NCBI GenBank assembly: GCA_037693485.1 | Contig: CM075344.1 | Coordinates: 71,109,501-71,173,500 of the forward strand | Reading direction: 5' to 3' | Source of the DNA: Kitagawia praeruptora | Lineage: Eukaryota > Streptophyta > Magnoliopsida > Apiales > Apiaceae | DNA length: 64,000 nt | Shown: piece by piece, positions 44,092 through 55,359 of the stretch | Layout: every line of letters begins with the position of its first letter | Numbering within the stretch: position 1 is the first letter of the stretch | The notes under the pieces: model-generated | Told to the model about the DNA's origin: nothing | What the model saw: only the letters and a program-made list of their open reading frames with translations | Databases searched by the model: none | Program-made: the position numbers and the translations under genes

Positions 44092-44522
44092 CTCCCTCCG
44101 TATCGTAATACATTTCCTGTTTGACTAAAAACACGGATTTTAAGATAATAGGTAGTAAGTATTATTTTTTTATGTAGTAGTGGGTATTGAATATTATTTT
44201 TAAGGATTAGTGGATATTGAATATTATTTTTTTGGAGTAGTGAGTGGAGTAGTGGGTATTGAATATTATTTTTAAGGAGTAGTGGGTGGAGTAGTGGGTA
44301 TTGAATATTATTTGTAATGATTAGTGGGTGGAATAGTGGGTATTGAATATTGTTTGTAATGATTAGTGGGTGGAGTAGTGGGTATTGAATATTATTTTTA
44401 AGGAGTAGTGGGTAGAATAGTGGATATTAGATTTTGTTTTATATGGCTTAAAATAGAAATAGGAAAAGTATTTTGAATGATCCAAAATAGAAAACAGGAA
44501 ATGTTTTTTGAGACAGAGGGAG
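44092..44522. mobile_element. Stowaway-like MITE with internal minisatellite
   Basis: Ends CTCCCTCCGTATCG and GACAGAGGGAG, TA duplication. 44175-44430 is an array of about seven copies of GTAGTGGGTATTGAATATTA-type units separated by TTTTTAAGGA or TTTGTAATGAT. Confidence 0.85.
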
Positions 44523-44524
44523 TA

Positions 44525-46357
44525 TATGATTAAGCTATACATATATGTCTTTTCATATACAAATGCCCGAGTTTTTCCTCTGATTTTGATTAAAAACACC
44601 CACATACATTCAAGCTACATTCCCTCATTTTTGATAAAATTTGAATTCTCTCCATATTCAGTGATAAAAAACTGAGGAAAATATCGTTAGATGAAGTTAA
44701 CATGAGTCCGGGGTATGTACATCTAGGTATTGCATATTTTATCATCATCATGAAAAATGATACGGTATTTATAAAAATAGTCGCATCGAACAAATATAAA
44801 ACAGAAATAATCGTTAATTAATTTATTCTTCTTGAAAATACAATCACGCGATTTGTTGAATATGACATATTTACATGTACCCGCTTCACCACATCCAGTT
44901 GGATCTAATCAAGTTTAAACTATCGACCATAATTGCCATCCCCTATAAACTTTCATCACTAAATCAAAAATCATACTCTCACAAATAAAGGAGGGAAATG
45001 CCAAAACTCTAATAAAGGAGAGACTATCAAAACTGAAATAACAAATTAAAACTGAAATTACAACCTAAAAACAGCATATAATATTTTTTTTATGTATATA
45101 TATAATGATCCAATAGTATATTTTATTTTAAAAGTTGGCATTTTTATATATGATATAATATTTTAATTTTAGGAAGTTGATTTAAATTTAACTATATATT
45201 TTTTCACTCCACATTATACGGTTATAATTTAAAATCTTCTTTCTATTTTTTAATTTTTTATCTTTTCTCCGATCTAAAATTAACCTGGACTAACCCCAAC
45301 AAAATTGAAAGAATGATCAAAGTATACCATTTTTGTGTGGAAACTGTCCAAAATATTTATATCCAATTATCTCTGCCATTTTTATCCACTGATTATGCAT
45401 ACTATTCATGCGTATCAGGGGTAACGCATCCCCAGCTGCGTGATGACGTCAATTTTTTGCAAAACTACTCTGGCGTCTCAGACGACCTTAAAATCGCTTC
45501 TCCGCGTCTCCTCTCCATCACCGTATCACCGTCCAGCATCCTGGATGAACTTTGACCACATCAAAATGATGCCCCGGCCCATATATCCCTCTCCCTTTTC
45601 CCTTACTTAATTATTGATATCCAGCCCCGCAAGGACGTGCAAAGTTCGATCGAAAAATGGATCAAAAAAACGAGGTTAGATTTGGGGCTTTCAAAATCGG
45701 TAATAGAAATGAAAATTGAATGGTATAGGATTGTAGAGGGGAAGAATACGATTCGAATGGCATATGGTATGTTAGTGAACGAAGCCTGGATGATGGTGAA
45801 CGGATCTTTGCCGAAATTTTGAAAAAAAATCATCTCAAAATTCGTCTCTCTCGTCTATGAAGATGATGAACAGTGATTGAGATACGCATCTCTCTCATGC
45901 GCGCGTATTTAGAATACGAATGTAATAGTTGATTTTCAAATTGTGAAGTGCACGCATCTGAGACATGCGTTATATGCATCTTTAAGATGCACAACTCGTG
46001 AATATTTTGAACAAAACATTTTGTCTATGAACATTTCAAACATTGATTTTTAAATGATGGTTATTTTTATTTTTCACCCAACAAAATTTCAATCATTAAA
46101 AAAACAAATAAACATGTTTCAAAAAAAAAAAAAAACAAATAAATAAACATTATTTTTAATCATCACTTCCCAGGCTCCCACAATATAGTAAAATTAGAGC
46201 AATCATTGGTTGGACCCAATTGCCAAATTACCCAAATATGAAAAAGATAGAAAGAGCGAGATTGTTATTGCCTATTGGTCCTTTAAAGATAAAATAAACT
46301 AAACTACCCATACATTGTACCCAACAAAGCAAGTGCAGCAACAAGAAATAGACATCG
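44525..46357. other. Intergenic, no supported gene
   Basis: 44525-45300 is AT-rich. 45410-45600 is more GC-rich and contains GATGACGTCAA, a CRE-like word. The 61-codon plus-strand frame at 45637-45822 (KWIKKTRLDLGLSKSVIE...) resembles no family I know. 45880-46010 has several ATGCGT/ACGCAT words. Confidence 0.45.
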
Positions 46358-46701
46358 GCCCTGTTTGGCAATTAGCTGATAGCTGTTAGCTGATAGCGGA
46401 TTGAATTAGCTGTTTTGATTAGCGGATTGAATTAGCTGTTTTGACTAGCGGATTGAAATTAGCTGTTTTGAATAAAAGTGTTTGGTAAATAGCTTTTTGA
46501 ATAACTTTTTGTGACACATAGCAAACCTCTAATTGAAAAAGCTCCTAAAAGGAGCTTTTTCAAAATTAGCTTTTTGATCCCAAACCTCTAACTCAAACCT
46601 CTAACAACCAAACACTCACATTAGAGGTTTCATTTGGTCAAACCTCTAATCTACCCCCAAACCTCTAATTTTATCTCAAACCTCTAACTTCCAAACACCC
46701 C
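46358..46701. mobile_element. hAT-like MITE
   Basis: Ends GCCCTGTTTGGCAATTAG and complement GGGGTGTTTGGAAGTTAG. A CATCG repeat flanks it (46353-46357, 46702-46706). The interior holds tandem GCGGATTGAATTAGCTGTTT copies on the left and CAAACCTCTAA copies on the right. Confidence 0.65.
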
Positions 46702-46724
46702 CATCGAAGGATAATAAATTAATA

Positions 46725-46983
46725 CTCCCTCCGTTCCTAAATGTTTTTCCTGTTTGCCTTTGACACGTTTGCCAATGCACACTTTTGATCGTTAATATTT
46801 TCAATTTCGTGTTAGTATCAAATATAAAAACTTCACTGTATTAAAGTACTCACAAATACGAATCAAACAAGATCACACATGAATATATTTTATCTTATAA
46901 ATTATGCGTAAATTAGTAGTCAAGCGCTTACAATGAACAGGAACAAAAGTCAAAACAAGAAAATGTTTATGAAACAGAGGGAG
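46725..46983. mobile_element. Stowaway MITE
   Basis: 259 bp, CTCCCTCCGTTCC to GAAACAGAGGGAG with TA. Same family as 32196 and 34029. Confidence 0.9.
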
Positions 46984-47220
46984 TAATGAAGTGCAAATCT
47001 GCAATGCATTTGTTCATCTGTTAGGAGTATAATACTATATTTTATGTTTTTTCTTTTGCCTAACAGTAGTTAAAAATATTTGCAACTTGCATAATGTATA
47101 TAGTGTATTATTATAATTTATTTAATTTTTCGTGTTATGTAGTTTTTGCAGCTTGCTAGTTGCTTCCTTTGCATGTTTGGTTCTTCCATACAAGTAGGAT
47201 AATTTCTCTTAAAAAAACTA

Positions 47221-49603
47221 TTCCTCCATCTAATTTTATTGGTTATATTATTTTTTACATGTATTTTAAGAAGCTAATAAAACATAGCACCATAAATTAT
47301 TTTTAAAAATTATTTTAGACTTAATTGCAGGTTGATGGCCTGAATTATATTTTTTTTTTTTTCATAAAAATGACCGATCTATAATAATAAGCACCCGCAT
47401 GACTCAAGTTTAATATTTTAAACATTTCCTCTAACAGACGTTACTTTTCCGGGGATATTTTTGGGAAAAAAACTGATTCAAATGCTAATTGCATACAAAC
47501 TGAGATGTATATGTATTCTCACATGTTCTTGTTCTTGTATGGGCATACCAAGGGAAACTGTGAAGTTTGGACAAGCCACTGAATGTGGGGTGCCATTAAA
47601 AGAATTTAAGCTGATCTTTAACTTAGCACAAGGAAGGAGTTTCTGGGTCACCATGTCTCGCTCAAGTATCAGGACACAAATTTACACAAAAGTTGATTCG
47701 AACCATCTAAAATCCATGTAGAACTCATAGAAATGGCAGAACTTACTTGGTACGATGTTAAAGTTTCTTCTTGAGCTATGCATCGATTCAATTTTTCCGA
47801 CAAGTACTTTGCCTTAGCCACCCTCATGGTTTGAATACAAATCAACCAAATTGGCAGGTCTTATAATTTTGTCTATTGTAACAATTTATTCACGCCTGTA
47901 GATGGTAAAATGTAGTCTTGAAAGTAGAGATCTAAGAGATTACTATGAAACCTTAGCCATTGAAAAAGATCGAGAACAAGATCAAAGAAAAAGAAAAGAA
48001 CAAGAACACCCTGGCTTTAGATTATGGAAGGTGTGCAATAATGTCATTATTATTTAATCAAGTCCAAGAACTTCCTTAATGTTATATGCACATTCATTCC
48101 CTTATGAGTTATGAACATGTAAACTTAATAGTTATAAATCAATTAAAGATAATGCTTAGAAAGTCTTGAAAAGAAAAGAAAAAGAAGAGTTTTTGTTCTT
48201 CCAAAATAAACGCAAACTAAAGTAATATTAAAGACTCGCAAGTCCAAAGTGCATCCATGAATAAAATGAATTCTTGTGAATTATATTCATAAGTTTTGTT
48301 CACTGTCAGATCCTGTAATATAGTATGGGCTAGTGGCTACTAATGCACATCTTAACTAAAAAGTTGTTAGCAGGATGCTACGCATTAACTGTTATGATAA
48401 TTAAGGCAGCAAGTGTTTGCAAGTTCTTGTAGTCGGTAAATGGTGTAGAACAGAGGTAGAACATTCTTGTCTTTTTGAAGTCATGTCCTTGTTATATGCA
48501 TGTATCCTTATTATGTTTTATTTGAAGGCGGAGGCATGTTAGCATCAGACAATGGGAAAATTATGATTAAAGTGGGAACAACTATTGCAAGTGGGATAGT
48601 TGTGAATTGGAGTGCTACACTTAGAACACCAGGTGATGTGCTCAAGGATTGGTCCGAGGAGCAGAAGCTTTCGTTGTTTGGAATCTCTCAAGAAGTAATG
48701 GATGCGAAAGACTCGATATGACATATGATTGTCCGAATGAAGAATTTTAGAATTCAATGATACGAAAAGGCTGTGAAAATCTTGGATCAGTAGAGTATCA
48801 TCATTGTGGTTTGCGTTCCTTTGGTCGTAGAAAATAAGACAACAAAAGGAAGACAAGAAGATACGCCTGTATGTATTTAGCATTTGAATCAGTTTTTTTT
48901 TTCCCAAAAATACCCCTGGAAAAGTAACGTCTGTTAGAGGAAATTAACAAAAGAATGACATATTTAACACAATATTCAAGATTCTTAATCAAAATAACAT
49001 ATTGCGGAACTTGTGGCCAAAAACACCACCCAGTTACGCATGTATGTAATGGGTAATAAAAAAAAATTTAAAACTTTATATTACGCATGTTACAAATGAG
49101 TAATACAAAAAAAAATATTCTCCTACTATGCATTTGAAGAATGCGTAACATGTATTACCCATTCTATAAATGCGTAATAGGCTCTGCAGGGGAACCTATT
49201 ACCCATATGCAAAATGCGTAATTAGTATAAAACTTGTTACCCCTATCTCAAATGCGTAATAGATTGGTATTTATGATCATCATTAAAGTTTTATGGTATT
49301 CTTGTCATGTGCTATACCTTTTTGTGGTATTTTTGGCCATCATCAAAAATTAACGGAATGCAATCGAATGTTTAAAATATTAAACTTGAGTCATGCGGGT
49401 GCTTATTATTATAGATCGGCCATTTTTATGCAAAAAAATTATAATTCAAGCCATCTACCTGCAACTAAGTCTTTTTTTAATAAAAATTCAATATTTAAAC
49501 TTTTATTCACAAAAAAAAATAAAAAATTATGAAACTACGTTTTACTTGCAACTTAAAATACATGCAAAAGATAAATTAATCAATTAAATTTGGACGGAGG
49601 AAA
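47221..49603. mobile_element. Long-TIR element with Stowaway-like ends and captured sequence
   Basis: Inverted repeats of more than 250 bp: 47221-47500 matches the complement of 49369-49603 followed by 48870-48945. The ends read TTCCTCCATC and GACGGAGGAA beside TA, as in mariner/Stowaway elements. The right arm is split by about 420 bp (48946-49368) rich in ATGCGTAAT words. Between the arms, 47545-48800 holds sequence with coding character but no transposase. Total about 2.4 kb; its right end lies 450 bp from the stop codon of the CUE gene. Confidence 0.75.
48500..48721 (+). pseudogene. Captured coding fragment of unknown origin
   Basis: An open frame with IMIKVGTTIASGIVVNWSAT and VLKDWSEEQKLSLFGISQ between the long inverted repeats. 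Composition is codon-like, less AT-rich than the flanks. A second possible piece is at 47545-47720 (GIPRETVKFGQATECGV). Family not recognised; it may be a captured host gene. Confidence 0.35.
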
Positions 49604-50052
49604 TATTTCCTTCATACAAATTTATGCTATAAGTGAAATTCCTGAAATCCTAGATTAAACTCCACAACTGTAAACATAACAATGAAGAGGGAGATAAAAA
49701 TTGAATCATGGATAACAGTTTGCGGAAGCAGGAAAGAAAAACATAGAAATACAGATCCAAGACCAAATAAATATACAACAAATAATAATCTGGTATAAAA
49801 CATAGAAATACAGATCCAAGACCAAATAAATATACAACAAATAATAATCTAGTATAGTTTTGACCTCCAAATGTAACATTAAACATTCATATAAATAACA
49901 TAAAACTTGGTACAATATTCAATTATTGAGGTCAGATTCAACAGCCAGAAATGGTTTAAAAAGGAAACAAACTGGGGTTTTCATACAGGGTTATCTTAAG
50001 CAGCTGGACCATCTGTGCCAGTAAACTCCATATAGAACATGTTAAAGATTTA
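49604..50052 (-). other. 3' flank/3' UTR of the CUE gene
   Basis: No other gene. A 59-bp unit (AAAACATAGAAATACAGATC...) is tandemly duplicated at 49738-49796 and 49797-49855 with one difference, within the likely 3' UTR. Confidence 0.6.
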
Positions 50053-53000
50053 CTAAAAGACATCAGGATGAAAACGGCCCGGAAGGGAATTGCTTTGCTG
50101 AGCCTGCTTGAGGTGCAATGTTAAAGCATAATTGTTAACCTGCCGATCATCAAACATAAAAAGAAAGTTAAGATTAATATCAGAACCCAGGTAGATATAT
50201 TTAATCCCGAAGATCTCTAAACTTGAAACAGCCGATCCAATAGAACAAGCTGAGATCAACATATAATTAATAGCACTGTACGTGTCATTGTAGTGTGATC
50301 ATCTACCAGCTTTCAAACTTCAATACACACTCAGAAGAGAGTAAGATTGCTTTTAAACTTCAAACAATGTTAGAAAATCATGTTGCCACTGCTTTGTACT
50401 TGGTGTGGGAACTTAATGGTAGCATTTCACCTTCTTTGCAAAGCTATGTGATATCTGAACTCTATATTGTGTTTGGTTGGAATGAAATATGAATGAACTT
50501 AGGAGGAAATGGAATGAAATTTCTATTAATTTATGGGTAAATGTGGATAGTTTTCATTCCTTCCTCCATTCCATTTAAGCAGTCAAAATTAGATCTCAAA
50601 CCCACCAATTTGAGGAGGAATGATCCATTATCCTCCCTACCCATGTTCATTACAAACTTCTTACAAATTTTACAATCTCTCATTTTTGTTCACTCTTCCC
50701 TTTTCCATCCTTTCTTCTACATAAATTTATTAGCTACTTGTTCCATTCCTTCCCAAGTCCATTCATCCCAACCAAACACAACATATATTGATGGATTTAT
50801 TTAGTTCTAAAACTGCTTCATCCAAGTACTGTATCATGCATACAGAGAAAACAAAAGTTTTGAAGCAAAGCAGATTTGACCTCAAGTGTTCTCAACTGCT
50901 CCTGGTACTGGGACACCATCTGCTTCAGGTTATGCAACTCTTGATTCTTATCTTCGAACTCTTTTTGACGCTCATGTTGTATTGAAACTGCCCGCTTCAA
51001 AATATTGTTCTCCTGGATCAAGGCTTGGAGTTGTTCCTTCAGCACATTATTCTCCTAGATATGTGAAACCCAACTTTAAGAATCACACAAAACATCACAA
51101 ATGAAATCACTTGAAAACCGGAAAACAAAAAAGCTCATGTTGTATGTTGTATGCCATTGTAACAGAATATACAGGAAAAACAAATTAATTATTAGAAGGC
51201 CCTTAAAGACATGCCATTTAAACACAACAACTAAGACAATACAATCTGGATCAAAAGGCGAAAAATAAATCCAAAAGAAAAATAATGGATAACCATCACC
51301 TGCTGCAGGCCCTGAGCTGTCTCTGCAGTTGCCCGAGCACGTATAGATTTCTCGAGGAACTCAAGTGCCCTTGACGCACGATTTCTGGCATCATCAATGT
51401 TAGAGGCATTCAACATCTCTTTAACAAAAAGCTCCACCCAGTCTGCACCATCCATGGGAGGGGTTTGGGTAGTTGATGGATTTTCACACGATGCATCCTC
51501 AACATTTGCCGCTACAGCAACTGAACACAAGTTATTCATAATGAGAGACAACCAAATGGATTTTATGTTCACGGTTACATTAATGATGGAATCTAAAAGT
51601 ATACTAATACATAGTTATTGACTATTCTCTGTATTTTAATATTTCTATCCAACGACTTAGCTCATTGTTTTTTACTTGCTAAATGTTCCCATCTCATTCT
51701 TATTTTCGAAAAAAAATCTATTACTTAAATTCACAAGTTAAAAACTGTTTAATAATTTTAAATCTACACAAGATGTATTTAAATCATAAACATCTTCGCT
51801 TTGCCCTTGAACAACATTGTGTATGTATAGGTCCGTGTATAACATTTCCTGAAAAATGATAAATCCATGCCAAATATTATATTCCAAACTGTAGTGCGAC
51901 CCATTTGACGGGAAATTGTACCAGGCATAAGAAAGTGCATTTTAAACACGCTATTAGCTCCTTCTTTCTTGAATTAGTCACAGTTTCTAATGTATAAATG
52001 CAGGTGTTATTCAGCACCAAATATGATAAACTGTGAAGAGATTGCTTGATTCACGTCCTAATAGACCAAGCTTTGGAATGCAAGGTTGCAAAATTCGAGG
52101 AAGTGCAAAGACATGGAAATTCACAGAAGAGGAACACCCGACAATTTTATAACTTATTTTGTGTTTATGTAATAGGAGTGGTTGTGGATACTCATTCCGC
52201 ACATTGTAAACATTTCTAGGTTTAGAAATACAAGTGAGAGATTCCAATACACCAAAATCTTGTATTACTAGGGTTGCTAAGATGCCAAAACAAAGAGAAC
52301 AAATATATGTGATTTCACTAAATTGGTGTACTTAAAAAAGAAATAAGGGTTTATGTGATTACAAACTCCCTTGCTTAGGTATTGTGGATACTTGCTTGTA
52401 CAAGTATGTGCCATATTGTATGAGTATCCACTCCTTCAGCCACATATCGTTTAGATCATAACTAAAACTATTAAGGCTTCTAAAAACGATTCTAGAGAAG
52501 ACAGATCAGAATGCCAAGAACCACTTCATATCGCGAGTACCAACTGGTTTGTTTAGGACGAATATTTTAATGGAAGTCTATGATGCCAGATACTGTGAAG
52601 TGATATTTAATAATAATAATAATAATAAGTATTAATAATAATCGTGTCTACAGGTTTGCATAAGCATAAATACTGTAACAAATAAAAACCGAAGAACTAA
52701 CAATTAAAGGATTGAACGACTCGGCACATCTTCAATAAAAGCATCAAAAACTTACCCTCCTAAAGAGCATGTACCCAGGCGAAAACTAATGGAAATCTAT
52801 TAATATAAAATTTGACATCAGGACATAACAAAAATAATAAAACACTAAAGACGTCTGACAATTTTTCCAAGGTTCTAAACTGCACCTGTAGGTTGTACTT
52901 GGACATTTGCTTCCTGTGCAGCATCAGAGCTATTAACTGTAGATCCCAAACGTAGCTCAGTCAGACTTCTAATAGCTGAATCCAAATCGTCACCGCATTC

Positions 53001-55057
53001 TTCAAGTGCTCTCTCAAGAAGCTACAATTTAATATTATGACAAGGTTAGTAGGATTTACTTTCTGCTAAAGCAGATTAAAAAAAAACGCACAAGATCCAA
53101 GAGCATAAAAATATAATATGTCCACAAAGATATACCAATATAAAACCCCAGACCACTATAACCAGTAAGGACAGATAATGAAAATGTATTCTACAGCAAA
53201 AGGAACAGAAAAAACCGTATCCAAACAATATAGGCAAAAGTTCTTCCTCATGCAAATCACTGTATCCTCTTTGGTCAGAAGAGACAAACCTTTGTTCTCC
53301 ACGTAATCCTAATTCTAACCTCTGAAGGAATCAGCGGAGAACACTTAATAACCAACATATAAATTCCACTAACAAATGCAACAGCTACTTTATGTGCAAC
53401 ACTAGAGATGCTAACCAATTCAATACAACCACATTAATCTCTTGTTCATCATAACCGCACCAGAAAACAGTTAATAAAAGTAATAACAAAACAGCACGCA
53501 TCATCGAGAAGTGCAAGACAATCTGAGTTAACTTCAAATAAAATGATCAGTGTGGAATTAGCAACGACAGCAACACATGAGATTACGGAAAAGCGATGAT
53601 TTTACACTAATTCCAAAAATAATGCCAAGCGATTGTTAATTAGAAAGTTTTTGGGCATTTAGCAATAGTCTCTAAATGTCCCATTACTCATCAGGTATAA
53701 TTACCAAAACTATGTTCACGTTTAAAAGGAGGATTTTAGAGGAATATAGCGCTAAATGAAGACCAGAGCCAAACCCGAACATGGGTACGAACTTTGGCCA
53801 CAATAATGAATTCAGACTGAATTCAAATAAATAGGGAATAAGACAAACATAAAAGGTCTCATAAAACAAGGCCAAGGTTAATTAATTATTTACAATTTAC
53901 ACTCATTGTGTCATACTTAATCCCATAAAATGATCACAATGACTATCAACTATCACTTTCTAAGTGAATCTCAGAAATGAATCAAGCTTCAAATATAATA
54001 GAACTTCCCATGATACGTAAAATGTTACATCACATGAAGCACAATTAATCAATTTCCCCAAAAAAGTACAATCAATCCTAAAACTTAAAATCGAAACATT
54101 CAATCAATCCAAATACAGAAACAAAGCATTTTATTCTATAAAATCGACCTGTTTGTCCATATCAGGAAAGATTGCAGCAAGATGATCGAAATGCACGAAA
54201 GTTGAACGAAACAGATTCAAAAACCAGAAAACAAAAAGGACACAAAAAAAGAATTACATAGAGACGGAGACGATCACGAATTATAAGAAGAAAAACAAAT
54301 CCTCTTAGGCCAAACCCAAACCCAAACCCGGACAAGGGTACAAACTTCGGACACAATTATGCATTCAAACAAAAGTCAAATATATTTGGCATCCAATAAA
54401 ACATAAAACGGATAATGACACGAGGCTATGGTTAGTTGATTATTTACAATTTACACCCATTTTGTCATTCTCAATCTCTTATAATAGAGGGCTGTAGTCG
54501 AAATGAGTTTACGGGATCCTAATGTACAAATAGGCCGCATATCTTACAAAATGGAATCGAAAATTTTGGGGGCCATAAGTGTTGGGGGGATTATAATGAT
54601 CACAATGACTATCACCTATCACTTTCTTATTGAATCTCAGAAATGAATTCAAATATAATAGAACTACATCATACGTAGAAATGTAACATCACAACGCACA
54701 ATTAATCAATTTTCCCAAAAAAAATCGAAACCTAAAATGAAAACAATCAATCAATCCGAACACGTAAACAAAACATTTCATTTTAGAAAATTGATCAACC
54801 TGTTTGTCCATATCAGGAAAGATAGCAGCGAGATTATCCAAGTGCACCGAAGTGGAACGAAACGGATTCGAAAAACCAGAGGAATAAGCGGAGGCAAAAA
54901 TAGAATTAGTTCGAGAAGGAGACAATCGGGAATTGCAAGAAGGAGAGGCGAAACAAATCCTCTTGGAAACAGGAGGAGATGAAGAAGAAGAAGAAGAAGA
55001 AGTAGGTGACGTGTCTTCGAAAAAATTTGATCTTTTTCCACACACTATGGCAGACAT
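50053..55057 (-). CDS. CUE-domain protein with C-terminal coiled coil (five exons)
   Basis: Exons (minus): 55057-54800, 53021-52886, 51520-51300, 51054-50881 and 50139-50053. All introns are GT-AG and phases fit, giving 876 nt and 291 residues. Residues 1-72 are Ser-rich with a basic SKRI motif. Residues 73-115 form a CUE ubiquitin-binding domain (LAAIFPDMDKQ, then LLERALEECGDDLDSAIRSL; the IFP replaces the usual MFP). A helical region (DWVELFVKEMLNASNIDDAR) and a coiled coil (about 206-263, ENNVLKEQLQALIQENN) follow. The C-terminus is SNSLPGRFHPDVF. This matches the plant family annotated as ubiquitin system component CUE. It likely binds ubiquitin; partners are unknown. Intron 4 holds a MITE and intron 1 a decayed copy of exon 1. 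Confidence 0.93.
50466..50781. mobile_element. MITE in intron 4 of the CUE gene
   Basis: TIRs TTGTGTTTGGTTGGAATGAA and complement TTGTGTTTGGTTGGGATGAA. 316 bp and non-coding. No clear duplication beyond TATAT. Confidence 0.75.
52608..52642. repeat. (TAA)n microsatellite in intron 2
   Basis: TAA repeats with one interruption, in intron 2 of the CUE gene. Confidence 0.9.
53767..54310 (-). pseudogene. Decayed tandem copy of CUE exon 1 and adjoining intron
   Basis: This segment aligns with 54311-54960: shared CCAAACCCGAACATGGGTAC, GATCACAATGACTATCA, GAATCTCAGAAATGAAT and, at 54147-54200, the exon end encoding the IFPDMDKQ part. The upstream copy of exon 1 is open. This copy has lost its frame and its Ser-rich start. 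It lies wholly in intron 1 and is a non-functional duplication. Confidence 0.85.
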
Positions 55058-55307
55058 GTTTGAGATAGATTTCTCAGCGATCGATTCGATTCGCCTCTTC
55101 TCCCCCGTTATCTCTCATACAGCGCCGCCGATGATCGATCGGATCTGATTGAAAAAGCTACCTAGCGTTTGTGATGATTGATTGAGAGAGATTTATGTAT
55201 GTGTGTGTTTTGGATTGGATTGGATTACTATGTGATATCTGTGTGTGTGTTGATGTGATAATCCATTTGGGTTTCTTTTTCTTTGGATGTTTTTCATTTT
55301 GTGCTAA

Positions 55308-55313
55308 TATATA
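55308..55313 (-). promoter_or_regulatory. TATA box of the CUE gene
   Basis: Minus strand CATTATATATTAG about 250 bp upstream of the ATG. The leader 55058-55275 is rich in purine and GT runs. Confidence 0.45.
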
Positions 55314-55359
55314 ATGTGGGTGGGGAGGAGAAAATCTAGGTAAGCGGATTTGTGTTTGA

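Noticed and set aside
45637..45822. 61-codon plus-strand frame as a gene
   Set aside because: No recognisable family, no upstream exon or promoter that could be supported.
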